From Ophiothrix spiculata (Eukaryota; Echinodermata; Ophiuroidea; Amphilepidida; Ophiotrichidae), in assembly GCA_000969725.1 (NCBI GenBank), contig JXSR01S072124.1: a DNA stretch of 30,169 nt; one strand, 5' to 3'. The position numbers were made by a program, and so were the translations under genes. The notes under the pieces are model-generated. The model saw only the letters and a program-made list of their open reading frames with translations. It was not told the origin of the DNA and ran no database searches. Each line of letters begins with the position of its first letter. The first letter of the stretch is position 1. Positions 9,099 to 18,429 of this stretch are shown here, piece by piece.

Positions 9099-9344
9099 TG
9101 TGATGGCTCACCCCGAAAAGGGGGACTTTGAGACAGAACACTTTTCAAGAAACTGGTGGAAATAGGCAGCAATAAAAAAAAATAAGAAGAATTTCCAGCA
9201 GATTTTCTGTTGTAAAATTTGATTGCCTAGATAAATTTCAACAAGGTGTTATTTTAAAGCTTAGAAAATGCTGTAACAGATGAAATGATAAATCAAAATT
9301 GATATCATCTGCAAAGGCCCCCCCCCTTGGGGTGAGCCATCACA
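9099..9344. mobile_element. MITE with ends TGTGATGGCTCACCCC
   Basis: A 246-bp non-coding element whose 16-bp terminal repeats match exactly: TGTGATGGCTCACCCC at 9099 and GGGGTGAGCCATCACA ending at 9344. The next bases are G-rich on the left and a C run on the right. Inside, AAGGTGTTATTTTAAAGCTT is shared with the fragment at 4.2 kb. No obvious target duplication. Confidence 0.88.
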
Positions 9345-9349
9345 TAAGA

Positions 9350-10055
9350 ATTTGTATTCTATAAGATTTTTCTTTTTTTTAAGTATGAATTGTACAGGTA
9401 ATGTACATGATAGGATCTAAGAATCAAGTTTACAAAAAAAACTTTCCATGTAAATGTTGTCATTTCTTTTATCTTTATATATTTTTGTATGAAATGTATG
9501 TATGGATTTCATTCCTCAAATGTATAATTATGTTACATTCAAGTTTGTATTAAACAGTGGTATATGTTAAAGAATTTTATCAAAATATTTATTCATTTTC
9601 AATTTGCATTATCAAAACCATGTATAAATTATATTATTGTTATTTGTAACAGTTCTATATTTAACAGCAAATTGCTATGTTATTATACTGAAATGTCTCT
9701 TTTGTTAACATTCTTTTTCCATTCAGTCTTGTATTTCAGAACATTCCAATTACATTAAGGGCCACTACACTTTACGAGCTCTGTTCCTTGTAGGGCATAT
9801 TTATCTCTATTATTATTCTTGCTTTGAAACTAATGGTGAATAAATGAATCTTGAATCTATGAAGATAACTATATTTTGCTTAAGACTGTCAGTATTGATG
9901 TAACACATGAACAATCAAATTTCCTGAAATTCGTAAAAATGCAATTCAAACGGAGCAGTGTGCTGTTCTTTTGTACTTGACTTAATCTCTTGAAATACAA
10001 ATATTTTGTGTAAATTTCCTGAATTCAAGAAATTTCCTAATAAGTTACATATCTG
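9350..10055. other. AT-rich DNA, no gene seen
   Basis: A plus-strand frame at 9564-9758 translates to low-complexity I/F/L-rich sequence without domains. AATAAA-like motifs occur near 9838. A hidden 3' end of a transcript is possible but nothing else supports it. Confidence 0.35.
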
Positions 10056-10059
10056 ATGT

Positions 10060-10462
10060 GGTCGATTTCACTAACATTTAAAATGTATCATATATACTGT
10101 AAAAGTAGAAATTTTGGGTTTTTATTTTTTTGCGAACCAATCCTCAAATGTCTACAAACTTCAAAAATGACAAACTGTATCTAGCCCTTTGTGGTAAGCT
10201 TACCTGTGGATATTATGTTCATATTAGGGAACTCTGCTTGGGTAATCATGAAAGTAAAAACTCGCAAAATGTCTGTTAGAGAAAAAATCGTCAAAATATA
10301 TTCTCAAGAAAATACATACTTTTACTGTAATCCATCGTAACAAAATGCATTTAACCATTATCTCTTCTTCCATGATTTAATTTTTACCAGTTCTCTGATA
10401 TCTGGTAGTAAAGCTTAAAGTGATGAGATTTGTAATGATTGAAAATGTTAGTGAAATTCGCC
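10060..10462. mobile_element. family B MITE, copy 2, split by a nested insertion
   Basis: The ends are GGTCGATTTCACTAACATTT on the left and AATGTTAGTGAAATTCGCC on the right, as in the 2.4-kb copy. The inner block ATGTATCAT on the left continues as ATCCATCGTAACAAAATGCA at 10330, where copy 1 has the same order without interruption. The gap is filled by a separate element at about 10095-10329. Confidence 0.8.
10095..10329. mobile_element. nested MITE with ends TACTGTAAAAGTA
   Basis: About 235 bp bounded by TACTGTAAAAGTA at the left and TACTTTTACTGTA at the right, inserted in family B copy 2. Flanking TA bases are compatible with a TA target, but the surroundings are AT-rich so this is not decisive. 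No coding. Confidence 0.75.
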
Positions 10463-10523
10463 TCGAGATAGCCGGAACAGGGTGCGAATCAGTGGTTTGC
10501 CACAAGTAGTAATTACAATCTTA

Positions 10524-10988
10524 CAGTGGCGTAGCCAGACATTTTCATCAAGGGGAGCAAGACAGGGCAAGGCAGGGCAAAGTTAACTCCCCAAATGAGT
10601 AGACACAAAATGGTACACCCCAATTTTTTTACCATAGCTCTTTATGTAAAAAATAATGTTTTTTTTTTGTTAAGGAGTAAATTTCCTTATTTTTAGAAGC
10701 AAATTTTGCAACTTCAGCGCTAAATTGCTATGATTGTTGACGTGCGTGCAAAGCGCAGCAAAAATTTTAAACATTTTTGTTACAATTACGAAAAAAGATA
10801 GCAATTTAGTATGAACTGATGGCACTGGAGTGAAAAATAGACCATTTGGGGGCATGCTATATGCTAAAAAGGAGTGTACTATGTAATTTCAATCCTATAC
10901 TTTTCTTGATTTTTTCAGGGGGGTGCAAGGCTTCTTTCAGGGGGGGAATTGCCCCCCCCCCCCCTTGCCCCTTTTGGCTATGCCACTG
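10524..10988. mobile_element. hAT-like MITE (ends CAGTGGCGTAGCCA)
   Basis: A 465-bp non-coding element. The left end is CAGTGGCGTAGCCAGAC and the right end GGCTATGCCACTG. CAATCTTA (10516-10523) and CAATCCCA (10989-10996) flank it as an 8-bp duplication with two differences. The CA-TG type ends and 8-bp target duplication are hAT features. Just inside the right end is a long C run. No transposase is encoded, so it would depend on one elsewhere. Confidence 0.85.
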
Positions 10989-10999
10989 CAATCCCATTT

Positions 11000-11425
11000 G
11001 CTGCATCGAGATAAATAATTTGTTAACATAATGTTAAGGGTTTTGCCCAGTGTATAAGTTATTCTTTGTCTATCTCTACAACAAGAATACAGCAAAATCA
11101 GTTACACAATTACAGTCTTTGTGCAATAATTATTTCCTCAGATTTACGAAATAAATTAAAAAATAAAATTGCTTAATTCATCACTTAAGAAAATAAAACA
11201 TTTTGCACTTTCAAACATTGCAAAGCATAGTTTTAGAAGTATTACCAGAAATGTATTTATATGTATATATTTTCAGACTTGAATTATTTATGTCATCATA
11301 GCAGCTTATGTTAGACTATATTGATTATTTACAGCCTTATTTTTTACCAAAGATGTATACATACTGCATACAATCTTATGTATATATTTGAGCTTATAAA
11401 AACAAACTTTGGCTCTCTTTTTCCC
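11000..11425. other. unassigned AT-rich DNA
   Basis: Nothing recognised apart from a pyrimidine tract (TCTCTTTTTCCCCAG) at its right edge, which would serve as the acceptor for the candidate exon at 11429. Confidence 0.4.
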
Positions 11426-11428
11426 CAG

Positions 11429-11522
11429 GACAGTTTTGTTAGATATTACAATGTGGCAGGGCAACTTGAGGTCAGTGTATCAACTTGGTCCAGAATTGAC
11501 AAAAACAGTTAATGAATCGCAG
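11429..11522 (+). CDS. candidate internal exon (unidentified)
   Basis: The acceptor tract TCTTTTTCCCCAG ends at 11428 and a weak donor CAG|GTTGGC lies at 11523. One frame is open across all 94 nt (one base plus 31 codons): TVLLDITMWQGNLRSVYQLG then PELTKTVNESQ. It leaves in phase 0. A T-rich acceptor at 11670 opens another phase-0 frame. I do not recognise the peptide. The alternative is chance, since the donor is not strong. Confidence 0.35.
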
Positions 11523-11670
11523 GTTGGCAAAAATATATTTTATTTGGTGTAACATTACCGGCAACATATTTTGACTTCTGACTTATTTTCTCTTAATAAT
11601 GATTCATTACATTTTAGATTTGTTCTATAAATTTGAGTTGATTTTATAATATTTTTTATGTATTTTACAG

Positions 11671-12030
11671 GTACTTCAAAATTTAATATGTCTATGGGAT
11701 ATGTTTAGATTTTTAATTTTACACCTAAAAGAAAAAGAATATAGGATTTACAATTATATTGATTTTTCTAAGTTTGGCATAAAACTTATCTCAAGTAAAC
11801 AACTGTGTTGTAATAGAGGAATAAACTTAACGATTGTCCTTGAAAATGCTTTAAAAGGTATTCATACACTCCGCGTGTTACCTAACCAATCAGAACGCAA
11901 GAATATAAAGTACTATATAAACTACTATATAAAGTTGATTGAAAATTCACAATGCACTGCGCTTGTTACGTTCCAGTTTGCGTGGTGGATGTTTAGTGCG
12001 TTTGAATGTTTCATTGTTTTTGGACTTTGA
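11671..12030 (+). CDS. candidate exon or chance open frame following 11429-11522
   Basis: After TGTATTTTACAG (ends 11670) a phase-0 frame runs 119 codons to a stop at 12028-12030, starting VLQNLICLWDMFRFL. It is AT-rich, lysine- and isoleucine-heavy and has no recognised domain. An AAAAG|GTATTC near 11857 could be a donor instead. CCAAT and TATATAAA motifs near 11888-11935 lie inside the frame and could equally mean non-coding sequence. An open frame of this length is not rare in DNA this AT-rich. Confidence 0.22.
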   Translation, partial: VLQNLICLWDMFRFLILHLKEKEYRIYNYIDFSKFGIKLISSKQLCCNRGINLTIVLENALKGIHTLRVLPNQSERKNIKYYINYYIKLIENSQCTALVTFQFAWWMFSAFECFIVFGL

Positions 12031-12042
12031 TGGTCATATTGA

Positions 12043-12321
12043 TACCCTGGTCACATAACCATGCGGTGAGGTTACGATGTGTTACGGCGTCAATTCAGCA
12101 GATGCCGATCGAACACCGGCCGGAGTCCGTGAGCCGTAGAGAAGCCGGAAGCATGCCGCAAGAATTTAATTCCGAGTTAAAACCTTGCGGTTTGTATACA
12201 ATGTCTTCAGTTATGGTCACATAACCACCGGTGTCCCACCAGGCATCGCAACAATTCACCAGTGTCATACCGATGTCATACCGGCGTTGCGGCTTCTTGT
12301 GGCTTATGTGACCAGGGTGTA
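12043..12321. mobile_element. MITE with ends CCCTGGTCACATAA
   Basis: About 279 bp. CCCTGGTCACATAACC on the left is matched by TTATGTGACCAGGG on the right, both bordered by TA, which suggests a TA target site. A second copy of GGTCACATAACC with the following CCGGTG occurs internally near 12217. It is GC-richer than its flanks. Two open frames on opposite strands overlap it and are artefacts. Confidence 0.8.
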
Positions 12322-12607
12322 AGGCCTGATTTGTTTTCACAAAATATGCAATACTATTTTTCTGTCATGTATGAATTAGATTAATAAATTGGCATTCCAT
12401 TATGCTCGTAAAATGAGACAAACTCAGTGCACTTGCAGTAAATTTTGATTGCTGTCCAATACACTCGGTCCCTTCAGGCCTCGTGAATTGAACGCATCAA
12501 AATTAAACAACGCGTCCATTGATTTTGTCTCATTTCACTCGCGACATGAATGTACATTTATTAATCTATACACATCTTTATAGACTGTTCAGAAATTTCA
12601 TAGCTCT

Positions 12608-13190
12608 ACATGTATGGGTGAAATTATAGTTCTTTTTGAGCTACCAAATATTTTGTGTAACAAGTCTTTGTTATCTAATAATCTAGTAATATAATGCATC
12701 TTCTAATCAATAACGGATAATTGGTGTTGTAAATCACCAAACATTTTCACCAAATAAGGCGAAATCATACTCGGCCTCCAAACAAAAATTTTCCTACCAA
12801 ACATTTGGTCGTGACGTCACCAAATATTTGCCATCGAACTTAAAGTATGAACGGATAGCAAACATTTGGTCCAATGTATATGGCAATTCAATAGCATGTG
12901 CAATCTAGCGCGAAACTTTATTTGGTCTCAACTCGGTGTTGAAGTTATTTTGTTTGGAGTCACTCGTCATTTTGACGTCAAGACCAAATGTTTGGTAGCG
13001 AAAATTTTGTTTGGAGGCCGAGTATGTTTTCAGCTTTACTCCTCTATGTGGTAGTATTGATTTTTCATCGCCAAGCCTCAGTTATTAATAGAAAATACAT
13101 TGGAACTTTATATCAGATTATAAGATAACAAAGACTTGTTGCACCAAATATTTGGTAGCTCAAAACAACTATGTTTTCAGCCTATGTGTA
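12608..13190. mobile_element. 580-bp long-arm foldback element
   Basis: The outer arms pair over at least 60 bases (12627-12686 with 13112-13171: GAGCTACCAAATATTTTGTG against CACCAAATATTTGGTAGCTC, then AACAAGTCTTTGTTATCT against AGATAACAAAGACTTGTT). A second block pairs 12767-12820 with 12973-13026 (CATACTCGGCCTCCAAACAA and its reverse complement). The centre contains repeated CAAACATTTGGT motifs. Weaker pairing extends to the stated limits. A terminal scrap lies at 5.59 kb. Confidence 0.85.
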
Positions 13191-13449
13191 TGCCACACAT
13201 TATTTAGAGGTACTTAGTTGAATTCACAAGGGTCTTATATTCAACAGCCTGCCACAGCCAAATGTATGTATACTAATCACTTGACTAGATAATTAGTATT
13301 TTAACCTCATATCCAACTCTTATGCACTTGTTAATATCTCTATTTGCACCAGATTTCATACATATTTTTAAGCTTTGCTATATGGAAAGGATGTTACTTT
13401 TTCATTAAAATATTTATCTCAAAACAAAATTTGGTTTGCATTTCTATCT

Positions 13450-14060
13450 GTGTAATATAACAGGGGTGGAATAACAGCCCAGGAAAACCCTTTTTGAGAT
13501 AATAGATTTCAGGTACTTAGGATCAAGAATGTCCCCGGAATACCACCATTTTTAATTAAGCATTCAGAGAACACCCCTTAGGCTGTGATCACACAGAAGT
13601 ATACAGTATACTCCTGGGGGGAGGCACTCATATTTGAAATTGACAAGGATTATCCTCATCACTAAACATGTCTCGCCAGGAGCGTGTAGTGATTATCGCA
13701 TACTTCTTTGTGATCGCAGCCATGTAGGGATTAAGAAAAAAAATTGAATAATATGTTACAGAACATTCCTATTTAAAATGATGATTAATTCCTGGAACAC
13801 CCCTATTTTGAATAACAATATCCCATGAATATCCCAGTTTGAATAATGGAAGATTCCAGGAACATCCCCGTTTTGGAGAATAGATTGTATCAGGCACATC
13901 CCTATTTTGATTTACCAAATTGTCCCAAATAGGTTTGTTCCTTAGGACATCTTCCATTTAAAAATGATGTTCCTAGAAGTTTCCACTATTGAAAATAGGG
14001 GTTTCATGGAATCTTCCATTAACCTAATAGGGTTTTTCCTGGGACATTGTATTATTCAAA
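13450..14060. repeat. degenerate short-period repeats (CCCTATTTTGAA type)
   Basis: Motifs such as GGAACACCCCTATTTTGAAT, ATCCCAGTTTGAATAATGGA, GGAACATCCCCGTTTTGGAG and GGCACATCCCTATTTTGATT recur every 30-40 bases, with much divergence, and partly in inverted form near 13990. A minus-strand frame (13769-13957) translates this into repetitive peptide and is not taken as a gene. A 141-bp foldback interrupts the array at 13581. Confidence 0.7.
13581..13721. mobile_element. 141-bp foldback, ends GGCTGTGATCACACAGAAGT
   Basis: GGCTGTGATCACACAGAAGT at the left pairs with ACTTCTTTGTGATCGCAGCC at the right (two mismatches). Inner CTCCTGG and CCAGGAG also pair. There is no coding. It lies inside the degenerate repeat region. 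Confidence 0.85.
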
Positions 14061-14750
14061 ATATGAGTGATTAGCAATTAAATTTTAAAACCAGCAGCTA
14101 GGTGGCTAATGAAACTTTCTGAAAACAATCAAATCATTCAATTATGAACATAACATTTTATTAAACATACAGGCACTTTGTAAGATATTGATTTCTTTTT
14201 TTAGAAAAAAACAAGATTCTCATGCAATACATTCATATCATATTAAGTGTTTGCTTCATGTCACAAATTTCTTAACAAAACAAATGAAATGTGACCCATC
14301 ATATCAAAACACGGCACTTGTCCGAACCTACATGTTTCCCATTTAGAAACATGCAATAACGACCAAGTTATTTCCACACCAAAATTGGGTATTCCTTTTT
14401 CATCTTCTTCCAATTAATGTGCGAGCCTCACTGAGTGAGTATTTAACGCTCAGCAGATTTTGAAGTCCAGAATTTGTCCAAATCAGGGGTAGAATATACT
14501 ACTCTTTACGACAGTGACTGCGATTACATGTAAAGGTATAACTGTACATGGGACCGAGGGCTTTATGTCCCCTCCGAAGGATGACGATCTCTAATGAAAT
14601 TTTTACCCAACTCTTAAATACTACACGTAAGGGGTGGAGAAGATTGAATATCCGACCAAATACTAAAACCAAGTTGGCAAAGATTCTGGTGACCCAACAG
14701 TTTAAAATTGCATCGTGATGTGACAAATCCACACTGTACAAGATATGGAT
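14060..14750. other. unassigned DNA with one possible MITE end
   Basis: TGTGACCCATCATATC at 14291 resembles the end TGTGACCCGTCATATCC seen at 4.3 kb, but no partner was found. The open frame on the minus strand at 14499-14801 has no domain or splice support and runs into a MITE. Confidence 0.4.
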
Positions 14751-14758
14751 TGATAATT

Positions 14759-15018
14759 CGTCATGTGAGTGCAAGAAAGTCGTATATGCAATAGCTGCCA
14801 TTTGACAAATATGTTAATTGCACACTGTAGGATGTCCAGTCTTGGGTCAGTGGCTCTTGAAATAGTTCTTCAACTGACTGTGTCACCTGAAGAACCATTT
14901 CAAGAGCCACTGACATATGACAGAAATTTTGAGAGTTTTTCACATTTAAGCAACAAGACGCTAAATAAAAATCACATGGCAGCCATTGCAGATACGACTT
15001 TCTTGCACTCACATGACG
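14759..15018. mobile_element. family A foldback MITE, copy 4
   Basis: A 260-bp element flanked by AATT at 14755-14758 and 15019-15022. Both ends are near consensus (CGTCATGTGAGTGCAAGAAA and its reverse complement). The central inverted repeat around CAGTGGCTCTTGAAATAG (about 14848-14914) is kept with a few mismatches. Frames on both strands across it are artefacts. It abuts the 3' end of the LINE copy (15066). Confidence 0.92.
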
Positions 15019-15065
15019 AATTGATCACCTTCAACAAGAAATATTTATTCATCTTCAAGTATGGC

Positions 15066-16540
15066 ATAATAATAATAATGATATTTGTATAGCGCCTTTT
15101 ACAAAGTATGCAAGGCGCTAGAGAAAAGGAGAGGGGAAAAAATTAGGTAGGAAAAAGATGAGACTTAAGACGGCCCTTGAACCCTGACAAATCACTACAA
15201 CCACGAATGCTCTGCGGTAACTCGTTCCAAAGACGGGGACCAGCAACTGATAAAGCACGATCACCCAATTGCTTCCTGGAGCTGGGAACAGAGAAAGTGA
15301 TGGTAGAATCAGAACGCAGAGCATACGTGGTCCTATAAAGCTGAAAATAAGAGGACAAGTATTGAGGTGACTTCAGTGGTGGTGAGCTTTGAAACAAAGG
15401 CACAGTACCTTAAATTGAATCCTCTCAGGTATGGGCAGCCAATGAAGGGAACATAAAAGTGGAGTGGCGTGTGAACGTCTAGGTTGTCTGAAAATAAGAC
15501 GTGCGCATCTATTTTGCAGAACTTGGAGGCGATTTAGTTGCTTCTTATCAATGCCATATAACAGAGAGTTGCAATAATCTAACTTAGATAAGATGAGAGT
15601 GCGAACAATGTTCTGTAAAGTTGTTATGTCCAAAAATTTACGAATACGATACAAATTTCGCAGCTGCCAGTTAACAGAACGAGATAACACAGTGATGTGA
15701 TTAGCCATGGTCATAGAATGATCCAAAATAACGCCAAGGGTACGGACGGTGGGGGAGGAAATTATTTCATGGTCACTGAGTGGTAGAGTAAGATGCTTTA
15801 ACAACTGATAATGATGAGGAGATGAGGCAACAAAGAACTCTGTTTTGGACTGGTTTAGCTTCAGCCTGTTGGTAAGCATCCAGGATTGCAGGTCATTAAC
15901 ACATTGGCTGAGTCGGAAGAGAGCGCAGGTGGCATCACCATCACAGTTGGGATCAAAAAATTGATAGATGTAGGTACGCAGACTGATACGGGTCACCAAG
16001 GCTATTTCTATCAATGTATTCTGACACCTGAGAGGAGACGACTTTCTCAATGAGCTTACCAATAAAAGGCAAATTGGAAACAGGGTGGTAGTTACTCAGC
16101 TGGTTCTTGTCAAGCAAAATCTTTTTGATAACAGGAAAAATAATGGCTTGACGAAGCTTAGCAGGAAAATAACCCAAGGCAAGGGAATTGTTGACAATCT
16201 GAGTGAGAAGAGGTAACAATGTATGAAGATGTTTCTTAACCAACCATGTAGGTATCGGATCAAGAGAACAGCTCTTGGAGGGACATTTCATGATGATATC
16301 ATACAAATCTTCTTCATAACATAGTGTTATCAGTTTCACAAAACGAGAAACATGCAGGTTGCAACAAGTGCTGTGTTTTGATATGCAGGTCACAAATTCT
16401 CCCCAGATAAACTGCTGAAGGATGTGGGTGAGACCACTTTCAGTTGCTAAAATTGGTCCAAAATAAGGCAACTTATCCAAAAAGTTAAATATAATATCAA
16501 AAGTCCATGTAAAGATAAAAGCCTTGACAAAATCCAAACA
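15066..16540 (-). mobile_element. CR1/L2-like LINE copy, 5'-truncated, reverse-transcriptase core deleted
   Basis: Read on the minus strand. The first frame (about 16400-15965) has the early RT region, including PSKSCSLDPIPTWLVKKHL, then NYHPVSNLPFIGKLIEKVV and YQSAY. The sequence then jumps to FDPNCDGDATCALF, SWMLTNRLKLNQSKTEF, KLDYCNSLLYGI and LHWLPIPERIQFKVL (about 15960-15373). A frameshift near 15385 leads to GDRALSVAGPRLWNELP, ending about 15143. The 3' UTR has a stem-loop AGCGCCTT / AAGGCGCT (15091-15119) and an (ATT)n tail near 15067-15079. The palm segment with the YADD motif is missing, so it is inactive. The 5' limit is uncertain (between 16350 and 16550). Confidence 0.9.
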
Positions 16541-16611
16541 TTTTCCACATGCACACTATGAAAATTTGAGCAGTGCAAGAATTTGTGATAATAACATAAA
16601 AGGTAGATCTG

Positions 16612-16777
16612 GGGCCAATTTCAGTTAACATTTAGCGATGATCTCTGATCCCTGTTGTGATTGCTAACTCCAAAAACAATCGCTAAATTGTTAAAACTAT
16701 TCTTTATCGATCATTTTTGGAGTAAGCAATTAAAACATGTTTAGCGACCATCGCTTAATGTTAGTGAAATCGTTCCT
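16612..16777. mobile_element. family B MITE, copy 3
   Basis: Diverged ends (GGGCCAATTTCAGTTAACAT at left, ATGTTAGTGAAATCGTTCC at right). Inward, AGCGATGATC pairs imperfectly with GACCATCGCT, and ACTCCAAAAA with TTTTTGGAGT. About 166 bp, non-coding. Confidence 0.7.
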
Positions 16778-16789
16778 AGGTAATGTCAT

Positions 16790-17200
16790 CTTATATAATA
16801 TAAATTTGTGATCTTATCTTCAGAAATTAAACTTTCTTTCTACTGGTTTAAAAGATTTCAAATCCTCAAAAAGCCTTGAATTAAACTTACATGAATGCAA
16901 CAGCCATGATTCACCACTTGTCCAGCTTGATTTCCCCAGGAAATGAACCAACTGGACATAATTGTGACATGACAAATCGAAAGGTACATGTTTGTGGGCC
17001 AAGCATAGCAAATGAAACTTGTAAATTATACAGAAAATAAAAAGAAAATGTTCAGCCATTTCATCGTAACTCCAAAATGAATGATTAATTTTCAAAAACT
17101 ATGTCTCATTTTTAAAAGCCTAATCAATACTTTTTCAATTAATACAAAAATATCTATTTTGCTCAAGGCCGACAACATGTACCTTTTGATGTGAAGCATC
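16790..17200. other. no gene seen
   Basis: A minus-strand frame (16820-17095) is open but lacks splice signals and any recognisable domain. Confidence 0.4.
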
Positions 17201-17216
17201 ATAATTTGTCATGTGA

Positions 17217-17590
17217 GTGCAAGAAAGTCGTATCTGCAAAGGCTGCCCTAAGTTATATCTATTTGACAGACCTGAAACTTTTCAGCTGATTTCAGCTCTT
17301 TTTATAACACTTTTCAGTTCTTTTTCTTGTTAAATCAGACAAATTTAAGCTTTTTGGTGCAAATTAGACAGTTTCAGCTCTCTTTTTGAAAATTCAGTTT
17401 CAGGTCTGGTAATTTCACACCTTGTCAAAAATATGTGAAAATTCCCTCAAAATTTCCCTGTCTTATGTCAGTGGCTCTTGAAATGGTTCTTCAAGTGACA
17501 ATCACTTGAAGAACCATTTCAAGAACCCCTGACCCAAGACTGGAGAAATGGCAGCTATTGCAGATACAACTTTCTTACACTCACATGACG
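17217..17590. mobile_element. family A foldback MITE, copy 5, carrying a nested MITE
   Basis: Flanked by AATT at 17213-17216 and 17591-17594. The ends are TGTCATGTGAGTGCAAGAAA and CACTCACATGACG. The central inverted repeat GTCAGTGGCTCTTGAAATGG is kept (about 17467-17531). A 147-bp insertion sits at 17265-17411; without it and its 4-bp duplication the element is 223 bp and follows the order of the 0.35-kb copy (CCTAAGTTATAT, CACACCTTGTC). Confidence 0.9.
17265..17411. mobile_element. nested MITE with ends CAGACCTGAAAC, target duplication ATTT
   Basis: 147 bp inside family A copy 5, bounded by ATTT at 17261-17264 and 17412-17415. The ends read GACAGACCTGAAAC and GTTTCAGGTCTGGTA. TTTCAGCTCTTTTT and TTTCAGCTCTCTTTTTG occur as internal direct repeats. 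Comparison with the 0.35-kb copy shows the uninterrupted sequence TTATTTTACACCTTG, which fixes the insertion boundaries. Confidence 0.88.
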
Positions 17591-17599
17591 AATTATGCT

Positions 17600-18180
17600 T
17601 GTTCCTGTTACCTGTCCAATAGGCTTCTAATAATTGTTTAAATCAGATCAATCACATGGAATGATACTCAAAATATTATTTCCTCTGTAAAAGACTGGAT
17701 ATCTAATTATCACTGAGTACATGTTGCCAAATATCATACAGATCACATACTTCACCAAAATAAAATACAAATCTCAAAAATGATTATCACAGTAAACGTC
17801 CATTAAACATAGTTAAATATAAACAATTATATAAAAAAATTCAAATAAATGGGCCCAGGCATTTCCTGATATACAGATCTATTTCTCAGGAGCACTCACT
17901 AGACTATTTCAAAATGAGTTAACAAATCTTTGAATTTAAGTCAATATGTTTGCCAGGGGAAATGAGTTGTAACAATATAACTTAACTAGAATAAACAACT
18001 TCCAATAATATACTTTTTGAAAATCATGGTACAATATACATAAAAACAACAACTTTTTAATTAATGGTCAAAAAAGAAAGACAAGTATACCAATAAAAAT
18101 AAAAACAATATTTTTTATTGTTCACTGCCAACTGGACCCAATTTTTGGAAATCAGGAAAAAAAATCATTTTTTAGAATTT
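17600..18180. other. unassigned AT-rich DNA
   Basis: No exons, RNA genes or repeat arms were recognised. Confidence 0.4.
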
Positions 18181-18183
18181 GCT

Positions 18184-18405
18184 TACAAACAGGGGTAGCG
18201 CTGAGATTTGAAATCTTGAGGTCCAATCACAACGTTGCTATATGCAAGAACCAGTCCAAATAATAGGATTTCTAACCAAAATGGTCAATTTGGGGCTAAT
18301 TTTGGATCCTTGGATAGACACAAATCCAAATTTTAGGGGTCTGATTGCCCAAAACGTGGTCATTGGACCCCTTGTAGCACTATCCCTACTTACAAATGGA
18401 ACCAA
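18184..18405. mobile_element. foldback element with arms around AGGTCCAATCACAACGTT
   Basis: GGGGTAGCGCT pairs with AGCACTATCCC, AGGTCCAATCACAACGTT with AACGTGGTCATTGGACCCC, and AATTTGGGGCTAATTTTGGA near the centre pairs with TCCAAATTTTAGGGG. Nearly coincident open frames on the two strands (18238-18427) reflect this symmetry. About 220 bp with no clear target duplication. Confidence 0.7.
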
Positions 18406-18429
18406 ATTGTCAATCATCAACCCCTAGGC

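Noticed and set aside
11885-11945. CCAAT plus TATATAAA as a promoter
   Set aside because: The motifs are common in AT-rich DNA, and no coding start with support follows.
12006-12340. Two opposing open frames as genes
   Set aside because: Both coincide with a MITE whose terminal repeats are clear.
13769-13957. A repetitive minus-strand peptide as a repeat protein
   Set aside because: It follows the degenerate short-period DNA repeats, which continue outside the open frame with stops.
14499-15092. Open frames around 14.5-15.1 kb as genes
   Set aside because: They read through a family A MITE; the similar peptides on both strands come from its inverted repeats.
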